Source: DRPN01 sp964599235 (GTDB lineage: Bacteria; Bacteroidota; Bacteroidia; Bacteroidales; VadinHA17). Taken from it: a stretch of 64,000 bases of DNA. The stretch lies in contig CAZRDX010000007.1 of assembly GCA_964599235.1 (NCBI GenBank), positions 1 to 64,000 on the forward strand, given 5' to 3'. The notes under the pieces were generated by a model, which saw only the letters and a list, made by a program, of their open reading frames with translations, was not told the DNA's origin and ran no database searches. Position numbers and translations under genes: made by a program. The stretch's first letter is position 1, and each line of letters begins with the position of its first letter. This document shows positions 34,060-42,753 of this stretch, one piece after another.

Positions 34060-34407
34060 TTATTCTTCCGAACGGATCACTTCCAGGGCATCTTCGTATG
34101 TCTCGGTGATATTAAGTACCGTATCGAGCTGCGAAATGGTAATGAGACGTTCGACGGCCTCATTGAGCCCGCACAATACGAAGGTGCCGTTGGCATTCTT
34201 GCAAAGCCGGTTGGCCACCAGGATGGCACTCAGGCCGCTGGAATCGCAATACCGGACATTGCTGAGATCAAGTACGATGTTCTTCTCGCCGTTCCCTGAA
34301 ATAAGCACGAGCTCGGATTTCAGGTTGGGCGCAATGTGTGTGTCCAGTTTTTCGTCAAGAACCCGTATCAGCGTATGATCGTCCTTCTTTTCGATTTGAA
34401 ATTCCAT
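34060..34407 (-). CDS. STAS-domain protein (anti-sigma factor antagonist-like)
   Basis: A 115-residue single STAS domain: strand-loop pattern with LDEKLDTHIAPNLKSEL and the phosphorylation loop YCDSSGLSAILVA, where Ser56/Ser57 correspond to the switch Ser of SpoIIAA. Such proteins are phosphorylated by GHKL kinases and dephosphorylated by SpoIIE/PP2C phosphatases. No partner anti-sigma kinase is adjacent. The SpoIIE-type protein at the right edge of the window and the SiaB kinase are possible partners, without direct evidence. It sits 27 bases after rpsA and 9 before rnz, probably in one transcript. Confidence 0.88.
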   Translation of the reverse strand: MEFQIEKKDDHTLIRVLDEKLDTHIAPNLKSELVLISGNGEKNIVLDLSNVRYCDSSGLSAILVANRLCKNANGTFVLCGLNEAVERLITISQLDTVLNITETYEDALEVIRSEE

Positions 34408-34434
34408 GGCAACTCAATTTGCCAATAAAGATAA

Positions 34435-36621
34435 CTATTTTTTCTTATCTTCTCCGGATTTCTCCTCTTTTTCTTTGGCGACCATTTCCTCTTTGAGGGC
34501 AGCCAGATCGGCGATATCACCGAGGGTTGTCTTCTCGAGTTTGGTTTTCAGGCGGCGGGTTGCCTTTTCGGTTTCGGCAGCCTCAGCGTGCTTGATACCT
34601 TTCTTCTCATCCTCCCAAACCCTGCGGTGGGAGACGACGATTTTCTTACCGTTCTTATTGAACTCCAGCACCTTGAAGGGGAGTTTCTCATCAACCTTGG
34701 CCTTCGAGCCGTCTTCTTTGATGAGATGTTTGTGATTGGCAAAACCTTCGACTCCATACGGGAGGGAAACGACAGCTCCCTTGTCGAAGATATCGATGAT
34801 AACGCCTTCGTGCACCGAGCCGACGGTGAAGACGCTCTCAAAGACATCCCACGGGTTCTCTTCGAGCTGTTTGTGTCCCAGGCTGAGACGACGGTTGGCC
34901 TTGTCGATCTCCAGGACCACCACTTCGATCTCGTCGCCGATGGAGACGAATTCGGAAGGATGCTTGATCTTCTTCGTCCAGGAGAGGTCGGAGATGTGGA
35001 TGAGGCCGTCGACACCTTCTTCGATCTCGACGAAGACACCGTAATTGGTGAAGTTACGCACCTTGGCCTTATGCCGCGACCCGACGGGGTATTTCTTCTC
35101 GATGTCCTCCCACGGGTCGGGGGTCAGCTGTTTGAGGCCCATGGACATCTTGCGTTCTTCGCGGTCGAGGGTAAGGATGACGGCTTCCACCTCGTCGCCC
35201 ACCTTCAGGAATTCCTGGGCCGACCGCAGGTGCTGCGACCACGACATCTCGGAGACATGGATGAGCCCCTCGACACCGGGAGCGATCTCGACGAAAGCGC
35301 CGTAGTCGGCGATCACCACCACCTTGCCTTTCACCTTGTCGCCCACCTTGAGGTTGGGATCGAGCGAATCCCACGGATGCGGGGTGAGCTGTTTGAGGCC
35401 CAGTGCGATCCTTTTCTTCTCATCGTCGAAGTCGAGGATCACCACGTTGAGCTTCTGATCAAGCTGCACAACCTCTTCGGGATGGTTGACACGTCCCCAC
35501 GAGAGATCGGTGATGTGGATCAGACCATCGACACCGCCCAGGTCGATGAAGGCACCGTAAGAGGTGATGTTCTTGACCGTTCCTTCGAGGACCTGGCCTT
35601 TTTCGAGCTTGGCGATGATCTCTTTCTTCTGCTGTTCAAGTTCCTCTTCGATGAGGGCTTTGTGCGAGACGACGACGTTCTTGTATTCCTGGTTGATCTT
35701 CACCACCTTGAACTCCATCGTCTTGCCGACGAAGACGTCGTAGTCGCGGATGGGTTTGACATCGATCTGGGAACCAGGCAGGAAGGCCTCTATTCCGAAA
35801 ACATCGACGATCATACCGCCTTTCGTGCGGCATTTGATGTAACCCTGGATGACCTCATCGTTGGCATAGGCTTCGTTGACACGCTCCCACGAGCGGAGGG
35901 CCCGTGCTTTCTTGTGGGAGAGGATGAGCTGTCCGCGTGCATCCTCCTGGCTCTCCACATACACTTCCACCTTGTCGCCCACCTTCAGGTCGGGATTGTA
36001 ACGGAACTCGTTGAGGCTGATGACACCTTCGGACTTGTAACCTATGTTGACGACCACCTCCCGTTTGTTCATGGAGATGACGGTACCCTCCACCACCTCG
36101 TTGGCAGCGACGGTACTGAGGGTCTCATCATAAAGCTTCTCGTATTCGCTCTTTTTCTCCTCGGAATATTCGTCCATCCCTTTCTCGTAGGTTTCCCAGT
36201 CGAAATCGGGATCGGGAGTGTCGATGTTTTCGTCAGCTTTGACCACGCTGCCTGCTTCGCTTCTGACCTCATCTTCGGTTTTCACTTCGGCGGCGGGTTG
36301 TTCTTTTTCCGGCGCCGGGGCCGGTTCATTTTCCTGTTCCTCTGCAGCTTCGGCCACAGGTTGTTCTTCAGCTGTCGGGGTGGCGGGAGCCGGTTCTTCT
36401 TCTTTTCCGGTCTCTTCCTGTTCGGTTTTGCCTGTTTCGGCTGTCATTTCGGCGGTTTCTTCGGTTTCCGCCTTTTCAGGGGTTTCCTGAACGGCCTGCG
36501 GGGCCTCCTCGCTCTGTGCAGCAGCTTCTTCTGCCACGTTCTCCTGACCCTTCTTCTCTTCTTCCGCCCGGTTCTCCGGCGTTTCCGGGGTCAACTGTTC
36601 CTTTTTTTCTTTTTCACTCAT
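34435..36621 (-). CDS. rpsA: 30S ribosomal protein S1 with acidic N-terminal extension
   Basis: The start at 36621 is chosen for the AAAGGA ribosome site nine bases upstream; an in-frame ATG at 36654 would add 11 residues. The product has 728 residues. Residues 1-118 are low-complexity, rich in Glu, Ala, Pro and Thr. A short conserved DFDWETYEKG segment follows, then six S1 RNA-binding domains (first from about 176: EGTVISMNKREVVVNIG; later ones TSYGAFIDLGG, ADYGAFVEIAPG, TNYGVFVEIEEG, FDKGAVVSLPYG). S1 binds mRNA on the small ribosomal subunit. The S1 domains are ordinary; the extension makes the protein longer than the roughly 600 residues I recall for relatives. A near-consensus promoter lies upstream. 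Confidence 0.95.
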   Translation of the reverse strand: MSEKEKKEQLTPETPENRAEEEKKGQENVAEEAAAQSEEAPQAVQETPEKAETEETAEMTAETGKTEQEETGKEEEPAPATPTAEEQPVAEAAEEQENEPAPAPEKEQPAAEVKTEDEVRSEAGSVVKADENIDTPDPDFDWETYEKGMDEYSEEKKSEYEKLYDETLSTVAANEVVEGTVISMNKREVVVNIGYKSEGVISLNEFRYNPDLKVGDKVEVYVESQEDARGQLILSHKKARALRSWERVNEAYANDEVIQGYIKCRTKGGMIVDVFGIEAFLPGSQIDVKPIRDYDVFVGKTMEFKVVKINQEYKNVVVSHKALIEEELEQQKKEIIAKLEKGQVLEGTVKNITSYGAFIDLGGVDGLIHITDLSWGRVNHPEEVVQLDQKLNVVILDFDDEKKRIALGLKQLTPHPWDSLDPNLKVGDKVKGKVVVIADYGAFVEIAPGVEGLIHVSEMSWSQHLRSAQEFLKVGDEVEAVILTLDREERKMSMGLKQLTPDPWEDIEKKYPVGSRHKAKVRNFTNYGVFVEIEEGVDGLIHISDLSWTKKIKHPSEFVSIGDEIEVVVLEIDKANRRLSLGHKQLEENPWDVFESVFTVGSVHEGVIIDIFDKGAVVSLPYGVEGFANHKHLIKEDGSKAKVDEKLPFKVLEFNKNGKKIVVSHRRVWEDEKKGIKHAEAAETEKATRRLKTKLEKTTLGDIADLAALKEEMVAKEKEEKSGEDKKK

Positions 36622-36675
36622 TACTAAAATCCTTTCGTTTAGTGAGTTAGACATTATGTATTGAAAATCGAGCTG

Positions 36676-36706
36676 CAAAAATACGAATAAATGAAAGAAA
36701 ATCAAA
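36676..36706 (-). promoter_or_regulatory. Promoter of rpsA (near-perfect Bacteroidota consensus)
   Basis: Read on the minus strand, TTTG (36706-36703), 19 bases, TATTTTTG (36683-36676) match the -33/-7 consensus TTTG-N19-21-TAnnTTTG exactly. Transcription would start near 36669, about 48 bases before the chosen rpsA start. It is the best promoter match in the window. Confidence 0.75.
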
Positions 36707-36788
36707 TTATTTGCTTTTTTTAAGAACGCCTGCGCGAGGTGTGCGGTCACAAATGACATACACCCTTTTCCATACGAAAGAACTTTGT

Positions 36789-36796
36789 TACTTTTG
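36789..36796 (+). promoter_or_regulatory. Candidate -7 box of the nucleotide-sugar operon
   Basis: TACTTTTG matches TAnnTTTG and lies 20 bases before the ugd start codon at 36817, which leaves a very short leader. No TTTG at the -33 position. Confidence 0.4.
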
Positions 36797-36816
36797 GCGG
36801 GAACAAAAACGGAAAA

Positions 36817-38157
36817 ATGAAAATTTCGATTGTTGGGACAGGCTATGTGGGACTGGTGACGGGCACCTGTTTTGCCGAGACAGGCGTGGAGGTGGTCTGC
36901 GTGGACATTGATGAGCGCAAGATCGCCCGGTTGCGAGAGGGACATTCTCCCATTTACGAACCGGGACTGGAGCCGATGATCCGGCGCAACCTGGAGAAAG
37001 GACGTCTGAGCTTCACCACCGACATGTCAGAAGCGGTAAGATCCTCCGAGGTGATCTTCATTGCCGTAGGCACACCGCCCGATGAGGACGGCAGCGCCGA
37101 TCTTCAGCATGTGCTGCACGTGGCCCATGACATAGGCCGTTACATGGAAAACTACCTCGTAGTGGTCACCAAGAGCACCGTGCCGGTGGGTACCGCCCGC
37201 CTGGTAAGGGAAGAGGTGAAGAAGGCCCAGCAGGAGGCCGGGAAAGAGATTCCTTTCGATGTGGTCTCCAACCCGGAGTTCCTCAAGGAGGGGAATGCGG
37301 TGCAGGACTTCCTCAAGCCCGACCGTATAGTCATCGGGGTCGACTCGGAAAGGTCGGAGAAGATCATGCGCCGGCTTTACAAGCCTTTCCTGCTCAACAA
37401 CCATCCCATTCTTTTCATGGACATTCCGTCGGCCGAGATGACCAAGTACACGGCCAATGCGATGCTGGCCACGAAGATCAGTTTCATGAACGAGATCGCT
37501 AACCTGTGTGAGCTGGTGGGGGCCAATGTGGAGATGGTGCGCAAGGGCATCGGGAGTGATCCCCGTATCGGCAACAAGTTCATCTATCCCGGCACGGGAT
37601 ACGGAGGCTCCTGTTTCCCGAAGGATGTGAAGGCCTTGATCAACACGGCGCGCAGCAAGGGTTACCGTCTGAAGATCCTGGAGGCGGTGGAGGATGTCAA
37701 CGAGGCGCAGAAGTCGGTCCTTTTCCGCAAGATCAGGGAACATTACGGCAATGCATTGGAGGGCCGCACCTTCGGCGTGTGGGGGCTTTCTTTCAAGCCG
37801 CTCACCGATGATGTGAGGGAGGCGCCGGCGCTCACCCTCATCCGCCATCTACTGGATGCCGGCGCCGCCGTGAAAGCTTACGATCCGGCCGCCATGGAGC
37901 AGGCCCGGCGTGTCTTGGGTGACACCATCACCTACAGCAGCGATCCCTATGACGCCCTGGTCGATGCCGACGCGCTGGTACTCGTGACCGAATGGCCGGA
38001 GTTCCGCATGCCCAACTTCAACGTTGTCGGCAAACTGCTGAAAGAAAAGGTGATCTTCGACGGACGCAACATCTACGACCCAGAAGAGATGGATGAAAAA
38101 GGATTCACCTATTACGGCATCGGACTGGGACGAACGAACCACCAGGAACGATCATGA
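36817..38157 (+). CDS. ugd: UDP-glucose 6-dehydrogenase
   Basis: A 446-residue UDP-sugar dehydrogenase. The NAD-binding loop is IVGTGYVGLVTG (5-16); TKSTVPVGT and NPEFLKEGNAV are typical; the catalytic Cys266 is in GYGGSCFPKD. It oxidises UDP-glucose to UDP-glucuronate with two NAD+. The next gene, a UDP-glucuronate decarboxylase-like enzyme, overlaps its stop by four bases (ATGA), which supports glucuronate rather than mannuronate as product. First gene of a four-gene plus-strand operon for surface-polysaccharide precursors. Confidence 0.94.
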   Translation: MKISIVGTGYVGLVTGTCFAETGVEVVCVDIDERKIARLREGHSPIYEPGLEPMIRRNLEKGRLSFTTDMSEAVRSSEVIFIAVGTPPDEDGSADLQHVLHVAHDIGRYMENYLVVVTKSTVPVGTARLVREEVKKAQQEAGKEIPFDVVSNPEFLKEGNAVQDFLKPDRIVIGVDSERSEKIMRRLYKPFLLNNHPILFMDIPSAEMTKYTANAMLATKISFMNEIANLCELVGANVEMVRKGIGSDPRIGNKFIYPGTGYGGSCFPKDVKALINTARSKGYRLKILEAVEDVNEAQKSVLFRKIREHYGNALEGRTFGVWGLSFKPLTDDVREAPALTLIRHLLDAGAAVKAYDPAAMEQARRVLGDTITYSSDPYDALVDADALVLVTEWPEFRMPNFNVVGKLLKEKVIFDGRNIYDPEEMDEKGFTYYGIGLGRTNHQERS

Positions 38158-39095
38158 AACGCATTCTTGTCACCGGCGGGGCCGGCTTCATCGGATCCCA
38201 TCTCTGTGAGCGGCTTCTGAAGGAGGGTCATGAGGTGATCTGCCTCGACAATTTTTTCACCGGCAGCAAGCGCAACATCGTTCATCTTCTGGACCATCCC
38301 TACTTCGAGCTGGTAAGGCACGATGTGACGATGCCTTATTACGCGGAGGTGGACGAGATCTACAACCTGGCCTGTCCGGCCTCACCCATTCATTACCAGT
38401 ACAATCCCATCAAGACGGTGAAGACCTCGGTGATGGGGGCCATCCACATGCTGGGGCTGGCCAAGCGTGTAAAGGCGCGTATTTTGCAGGCATCCACCAG
38501 CGAAGTGTACGGGGATCCGCAGGAGCATCCCCAGCGGGAGGATTACTGGGGCCATGTCAACCCCATCGGCAAGCGCGCCTGTTACGATGAGGGGAAAAGG
38601 GCGGCCGAGACGCTTTTCGTGAACTACCACCAGCAGAATGGCGTAAGCATCAAGATCGCCCGCATCTTCAACACCTACGGGCCGCGTATGATGCCCAACG
38701 ACGGGCGGGTGGTCTCCAACTTCATCGTCCAGGCCCTGCGCAACGAGCCCATCACCATCTACGGCGATGGGAGCCAGACGCGCAGTTTCCAGTACATCTC
38801 CGACCTGGTGGAAGGGCTCATCCGCCTGATGGAGAGTCCGGAATCGTTCACAGGCCCTGTCAACCTGGGCAATCCCGGAGAGTTCACCATCCGCGAGCTG
38901 GCCGAGAAAGTGCTGGAGATGGTCCCCGGCACACGTTCGGAGATCGTTTACCAGCCTCTTCCCGAGGATGATCCGCGTCAGCGTCAACCCGACATCACCC
39001 TGGCACGGCGGGAGCTGGGATGGGAGCCCAGGGTACCCCTGGAAGAGGGTCTGCGGCAGACCATCGACTATTTCCAAAAAAACCTGGAACCATGA
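38154..39095 (+). CDS. uxs: UDP-glucuronate decarboxylase (UDP-xylose synthase)
   Basis: A 313-residue extended short-chain dehydrogenase. NAD loop GGAGFIGSH (8-16); the block NLACPASPIHYQYNPIKT is highly characteristic of UXS enzymes; catalytic Tyr144 and Lys148 are in ACYDEGKR; RIFNTYGPRM and GDGSQTRSFQYI follow. It decarboxylates UDP-glucuronate to UDP-xylose via a 4-keto intermediate. It overlaps both neighbours by four bases (ATGA), so translation of ugd, uxs and rfbA should be coupled. UDP-xylose presumably feeds a surface glycan; no glycosyltransferase lies in this window. Confidence 0.93.
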   Translation: MKRILVTGGAGFIGSHLCERLLKEGHEVICLDNFFTGSKRNIVHLLDHPYFELVRHDVTMPYYAEVDEIYNLACPASPIHYQYNPIKTVKTSVMGAIHMLGLAKRVKARILQASTSEVYGDPQEHPQREDYWGHVNPIGKRACYDEGKRAAETLFVNYHQQNGVSIKIARIFNTYGPRMMPNDGRVVSNFIVQALRNEPITIYGDGSQTRSFQYISDLVEGLIRLMESPESFTGPVNLGNPGEFTIRELAEKVLEMVPGTRSEIVYQPLPEDDPRQRQPDITLARRELGWEPRVPLEEGLRQTIDYFQKNLEP

Positions 39096-39982
39096 AAGGG
39101 ATCATCTTGGCCGGAGGGTCCGGCACCCGTCTTTATCCGGTGACGCAGAGCATCTCGAAACAGATCATCCCGGTGTACGACAAGCCGATGATCTACTATC
39201 CTCTATCGGTTCTGATGCTGGCCGGCATCCGTGAGATCCTGGTGATCTCCACGCCGCACGATCTTCCGCTGTACCGCCACCTGCTGGGTGACGGCAGCCA
39301 TGTGGGTCTGCGCATCAGCTATGCCGAGCAGCCACGTCCCGAAGGGCTCGCCCAGGCTTTCATCATCGGCGAGGAGTTCATCGGCAATGACACCGTGGCC
39401 ATGGTATTGGGGGACAACATTTTCTATGGTCACGGATTTGGTCATCTGTTGCTTCGCACAGCCGAAGAGCTGCAGGAGGGCGGTGTGGTATTCGCCTATT
39501 ATGTCAACGATCCGGAGCGCTACGGGGTGGTCGAGTTCGACGAAAAAGGCCGGGTTCTCTCGATCGAGGAGAAGCCGAAGGTTCCCCGCTCCAATTATGC
39601 TCTGACGGGGCTTTACTTCTTTGACAGCACCGCTCCCGAGAAAGCGCGACGCCAGAAGCCTTCGGCACGTGGCGAGCTGGAGATCACCGATCTGATGCAG
39701 CAGTATTTTGATGAGGGCAGGCTGCAGGTACGTATCCTGGGCCGTGGGATGGCCTGGCTCGACACCGGCACGCCCGACAGTCTGTTGCAGGCTGCCAATT
39801 TCATCGCCACTCTCGAACAGCGGCAGGGTCTGAAAGCCTCGTGCATCGAGGAGATCGCCTGGAAAAGAGGCTATATCACCAGTGAGCAGTTGCGTACCCA
39901 GGCCGAGCGGGTGAAGAACTCCCAATACGGCCAGTACCTGCTGCGGCTGCTGGACAACCGCTACAAAACCCTTGACCTTTGA
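39092..39982 (+). CDS. rfbA: Glucose-1-phosphate thymidylyltransferase
   Basis: A 296-residue RmlA. The start at 39092 overlaps the uxs stop. Signature blocks: MKGIILAGGSGTRLYPVT (1-18), the SKQIIPVYDKPMIYYPLS block, VLGDNIFYGHG, EEKPKVPRSNYALTGLYF, and the AWLDTGTPDSL metal-binding segment. It makes dTDP-glucose, the first step towards dTDP-rhamnose and other deoxysugars. RmlC follows four bases after its stop, but RmlB and RmlD are missing from this operon and must be elsewhere if rhamnose is made. Confidence 0.95.
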   Translation: MKGIILAGGSGTRLYPVTQSISKQIIPVYDKPMIYYPLSVLMLAGIREILVISTPHDLPLYRHLLGDGSHVGLRISYAEQPRPEGLAQAFIIGEEFIGNDTVAMVLGDNIFYGHGFGHLLLRTAEELQEGGVVFAYYVNDPERYGVVEFDEKGRVLSIEEKPKVPRSNYALTGLYFFDSTAPEKARRQKPSARGELEITDLMQQYFDEGRLQVRILGRGMAWLDTGTPDSLLQAANFIATLEQRQGLKASCIEEIAWKRGYITSEQLRTQAERVKNSQYGQYLLRLLDNRYKTLDL

Positions 39983-39986
39983 AACG

Positions 39987-40535
39987 ATGGAGATCGAAGA
40001 GACCGGCATAGAAGGGCTGCTGATCCTGAAACCCCGGGTGTTCCGGGATGACCGCGGCTATTTCTTTGAGAGTTACAACGACCGCGAGATGCGGCAGCAT
40101 GGTCTGCATTTCTCGTGGGTACAGGACAACCAGTCGCGTTCGGTCCGCGGGGTGATCCGCGGGCTGCATTATCAGCTGGAGCCCTATGCTCAGACCAAGC
40201 TGGTGCGTGTACTGCGCGGCAGCATCCTGGATGTAGCGGTCGACCTACGGCGGGGCAGCCCCACCTACGGACAATGGAAGAGCCTGGTATTGTCCGAGGA
40301 GAACTTCCTCCAACTGCTGATCCCCAAAGGATTCGCCCACGGCTTCTCCGTACTGAGCGACGAGGCGGTGGTCTTTTACAAGTGCGACCAGTTCTACCAT
40401 CCTCCTTCCGACAAGGGTATACGCTATGACGACCCCATGCTGGGCATCGACTGGCAGATCCCTGCCGGTGAGGCGATCATCTCGGAAAAGGACAGGAACC
40501 TCCCCCTTCTCGCCGATGCCGAACTCAATTTCTGA
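39987..40535 (+). CDS. rfbC: dTDP-4-dehydrorhamnose 3,5-epimerase
   Basis: A 182-residue cupin epimerase; ATG 39987 is used rather than TTG 39972, since RmlC proteins begin near the MEIEETGIEGL segment. Family blocks: PRVFRDDRGYFFESYN, the catalytic His61 in VIRGLHYQ, GSILDVAVDLRRGSPTYG, IPKGFAHGFSVLSDEA, and the Tyr in YKCDQFYHP. It epimerises C3 and C5 of dTDP-4-keto-6-deoxyglucose. Last gene of the ugd-uxs-rfbA-rfbC operon; three bases separate its stop from the convergent eIF2B-like gene, with no obvious terminator. Confidence 0.94.
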   Translation: MEIEETGIEGLLILKPRVFRDDRGYFFESYNDREMRQHGLHFSWVQDNQSRSVRGVIRGLHYQLEPYAQTKLVRVLRGSILDVAVDLRRGSPTYGQWKSLVLSEENFLQLLIPKGFAHGFSVLSDEAVVFYKCDQFYHPPSDKGIRYDDPMLGIDWQIPAGEAIISEKDRNLPLLADAELNF

Positions 40536-40538
40536 ATA

Positions 40539-41522
40539 TCAGGTCTTTTTCCGCCGGTATACGGCGTGCGGCCATCCGTCACCGGGGTAGACATCCTCCT
40601 CGGTGACGATAAAGCTCGCCAGATCATTGGGGACCGGTTCGAGGAAGATGTTGACCACTTCGATCCCTCTCGGCGGATCTTCCCACACTTCGCCGGGGTC
40701 ACCCTGGGCCACGATGACGTTGTGCCGGTCTTCTTTCCCGGTATTTTCAGGTTCATAAGCTTTTCTGCTGTCGGCGAGCACCACGAGGGGCACGCCGGCC
40801 TCCGCCGCCATCAGGGCAATGGGATAGCTGCCCGTCTTGTTGACAAAATAGGTATCGCCCAGGGTATCGGCTCCGAGGATGACCAGGTCACACTCCCGCA
40901 TCACCACGGATATGGCGGCATCGGGCAGGAAGGTGACTTGGTAGCCCATCTTCGTCAGGTGACGGGCCTGTTCCCGTCCCTCGAGCAGAGGTCGTGACTC
41001 GGTCTGGTAAAGACGAAGGTCATGCAAACGGGCTTTCTCTTTGAGCATACGCAGGAAACTGATCACCGTACCGCTCTGGCTGTGGACCATGATGCCCGCT
41101 CCCGGCCAAAGGAAGGCATGGACCTCTTCTTCCGGCCGGGGTGCCTCGGGAAGAACGGGGAATTGTTCGAGGAAATGGTCGAAGATCCGCTCATCCACGT
41201 TCTGCCAGGCTTTTCTGTATGCAAGAAGGATGTCGTAGATCTGCCCGGAAGCTCTTTCATGGTGCTCGGGGAAGCGTGCCAGGAGCCGGTCGAGGAAATG
41301 CAGGACCACCGGGAAACCGTAATAGTCGCTCCTGGCATGGCTGAAGAGGTGGAACAGTTCAAGCAGTTCTTCCGGATCGGGGTCGGGAGCCTCAAAGAAA
41401 ATGGAAAGAAGGCCGGTCTCCAGTTTTTTCTGCAGGGTGAGTGATCCCGACCGTCGGTCGGCGGCCACCTCCCGCAACAGGTTGTTCACTTTTCCGACGA
41501 TCCCCTGTGTCCAGGCATTCAT
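40539..41522 (-). CDS. eIF-2B alpha/beta/delta-like protein, function unknown
   Basis: A 327-residue cytoplasmic protein. The C-terminal half (about 145-300) has the Rossmann-like fold of the eIF2B / methylthioribose-1-phosphate isomerase / ribose-1,5-bisphosphate isomerase superfamily: YQTESRPLLEGREQA, then VILGADTLGDTYFVNKTGSY and VPLVVLADSRKA. The helical N-terminal half is more divergent. The superfamily isomerises or senses sugar phosphates, so a metabolic isomerase is the most likely role; the substrate is not readable. It overlaps the DUF438 gene by four bases (ATGA), implying a functional link. Confidence 0.72.
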   Translation of the reverse strand: MNAWTQGIVGKVNNLLREVAADRRSGSLTLQKKLETGLLSIFFEAPDPDPEELLELFHLFSHARSDYYGFPVVLHFLDRLLARFPEHHERASGQIYDILLAYRKAWQNVDERIFDHFLEQFPVLPEAPRPEEEVHAFLWPGAGIMVHSQSGTVISFLRMLKEKARLHDLRLYQTESRPLLEGREQARHLTKMGYQVTFLPDAAISVVMRECDLVILGADTLGDTYFVNKTGSYPIALMAAEAGVPLVVLADSRKAYEPENTGKEDRHNVIVAQGDPGEVWEDPPRGIEVVNIFLEPVPNDLASFIVTEEDVYPGDGWPHAVYRRKKT

Positions 41523-42733
41523 GATTTTTTCTCCTCCCAGTCGAGCAGACGTTTTTCGCCTTTGAGTTCACGCAGTTTGCTGATCTCCTGGGTCACCTCC
41601 AGTACCCCCCGGTAGGTTCCGTCGGTGTCCCTGACAGCAAAATAGCGGATGAGCAGGAACTCGCCCCGGTGTGGTATCCAGAAAGTAGCTTCATCCTTTT
41701 CACCTTTGCGGAAGGCTTCGACGATGCGTTCGACAATATGGACGCTGTCTGGGGGATGACAGTTCTGCACCTTGCGTCCAATGATGGAGATGCTCCGGGG
41801 GAAGATACGTTTTTTGGGCGTGGAGAAGAAACGCACCTCGTCGTTTTCGTCGACGTAGGTGATGTCCACCGGCAGATGGTTGAAGAGGAGGGCGATGCGT
41901 TCCGGCGAGAGCCTGCCTGTCCCCAGGTCGACGGGGGGGTGTTCTCCCCCGCTGCCGGCACCGGACCTGGCACTTTTGCGGGAACGTGGCTGCACATAAG
42001 GGAAGGTCATTGCCCGGGCCTCTTCGTTCATGGCCTCCAGAACCTCGCCGGGAAGCCTTTCCAGCATCACGGGGATCAGGATATGATCATCCCGGAAGAT
42101 GATCGTATGCATGTTGAAATAGAGATCACCGATCCATTTGTTGAACGCTTTCAGGTCGAAAGGCTTGTGTTCCAGTTCCGCAATGACGCCCTTCAGCTCT
42201 CGACGGATGTCGTCATGGTACGACCACATCACCTGGACGCAGCGCCAGTCGTCCCATTCCCTTTCCAGTACGGGGAAAAGGATGTTCTCCTTGATCTCGT
42301 AGACCGTCACGAAACGTTCTACGTCGCGGAAGCCCTCCAGAAGTTCGGGGATCATCTCTTCCTGCCGTGAAGGGTCGCGGTTGATCTCGGTGTTCTTCGT
42401 TCTGAGCACCGCCAGTTTTTTCTTCAGTTCGGCATTGTTGCGGCGCAACAGATCGGCGAACGAGCCGGCAGGAGGGTCGAGTGCAGGATAAGCCTTGATC
42501 CGCAGCTGGAAAAGGTTGAGCATCTTATTGAGACCCGTTTTCAGCTTTTCGAGCGGGATCTCCTTCCGGAAAAGGAGATCAACGGCAGTGATGATGTCGG
42601 CAGGCACAAGGGTATCGAAGAGAATAGCATACTCTTCCATCAGCTTCCTGCCCTTTTCTCCCCGGATCAGACGTTCGGTAAAATCGGCAAAAGCCTCGAC
42701 TCTTTTCTCTTTTTTGTTCGTGAACTCTGACAT
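41519..42733 (-). CDS. DUF438 / hemerythrin-like / PAS protein
   Basis: A 404-residue soluble protein; start 42733 (MSEFTNKKEKRVE) is chosen because the frame further upstream lies within the neighbouring gene. Order: DUF438 region (about 10-85), a four-helix hemerythrin-like domain with metal-ligand candidates in KENILFPVLE, WSYHDDIRREL and MHTIIFRDDHILIPVM (about 95-230), a Ser/Gly linker, then a PAS domain (about 275-390; VDITYVDENDEVRFFS, PHRGEFLLIRYFAVRD). Such proteins are thought to sense oxygen, nitric oxide or redox state. No output domain, so it probably acts through a partner, possibly the overlapping eIF2B-like protein. Confidence 0.8.
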   Translation of the reverse strand: MSEFTNKKEKRVEAFADFTERLIRGEKGRKLMEEYAILFDTLVPADIITAVDLLFRKEIPLEKLKTGLNKMLNLFQLRIKAYPALDPPAGSFADLLRRNNAELKKKLAVLRTKNTEINRDPSRQEEMIPELLEGFRDVERFVTVYEIKENILFPVLEREWDDWRCVQVMWSYHDDIRRELKGVIAELEHKPFDLKAFNKWIGDLYFNMHTIIFRDDHILIPVMLERLPGEVLEAMNEEARAMTFPYVQPRSRKSARSGAGSGGEHPPVDLGTGRLSPERIALLFNHLPVDITYVDENDEVRFFSTPKKRIFPRSISIIGRKVQNCHPPDSVHIVERIVEAFRKGEKDEATFWIPHRGEFLLIRYFAVRDTDGTYRGVLEVTQEISKLRELKGEKRLLDWEEKKS

Positions 42734-42753
42734 GGATCTTTTGTTGGTTCGGG

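Noticed and set aside
34588..36627. A 679-codon plus-strand open frame opposite rpsA
   Set aside because: It is the complement of six clear S1 domains; the Phe/Leu/Val/Asp-rich product has no recognisable motif.
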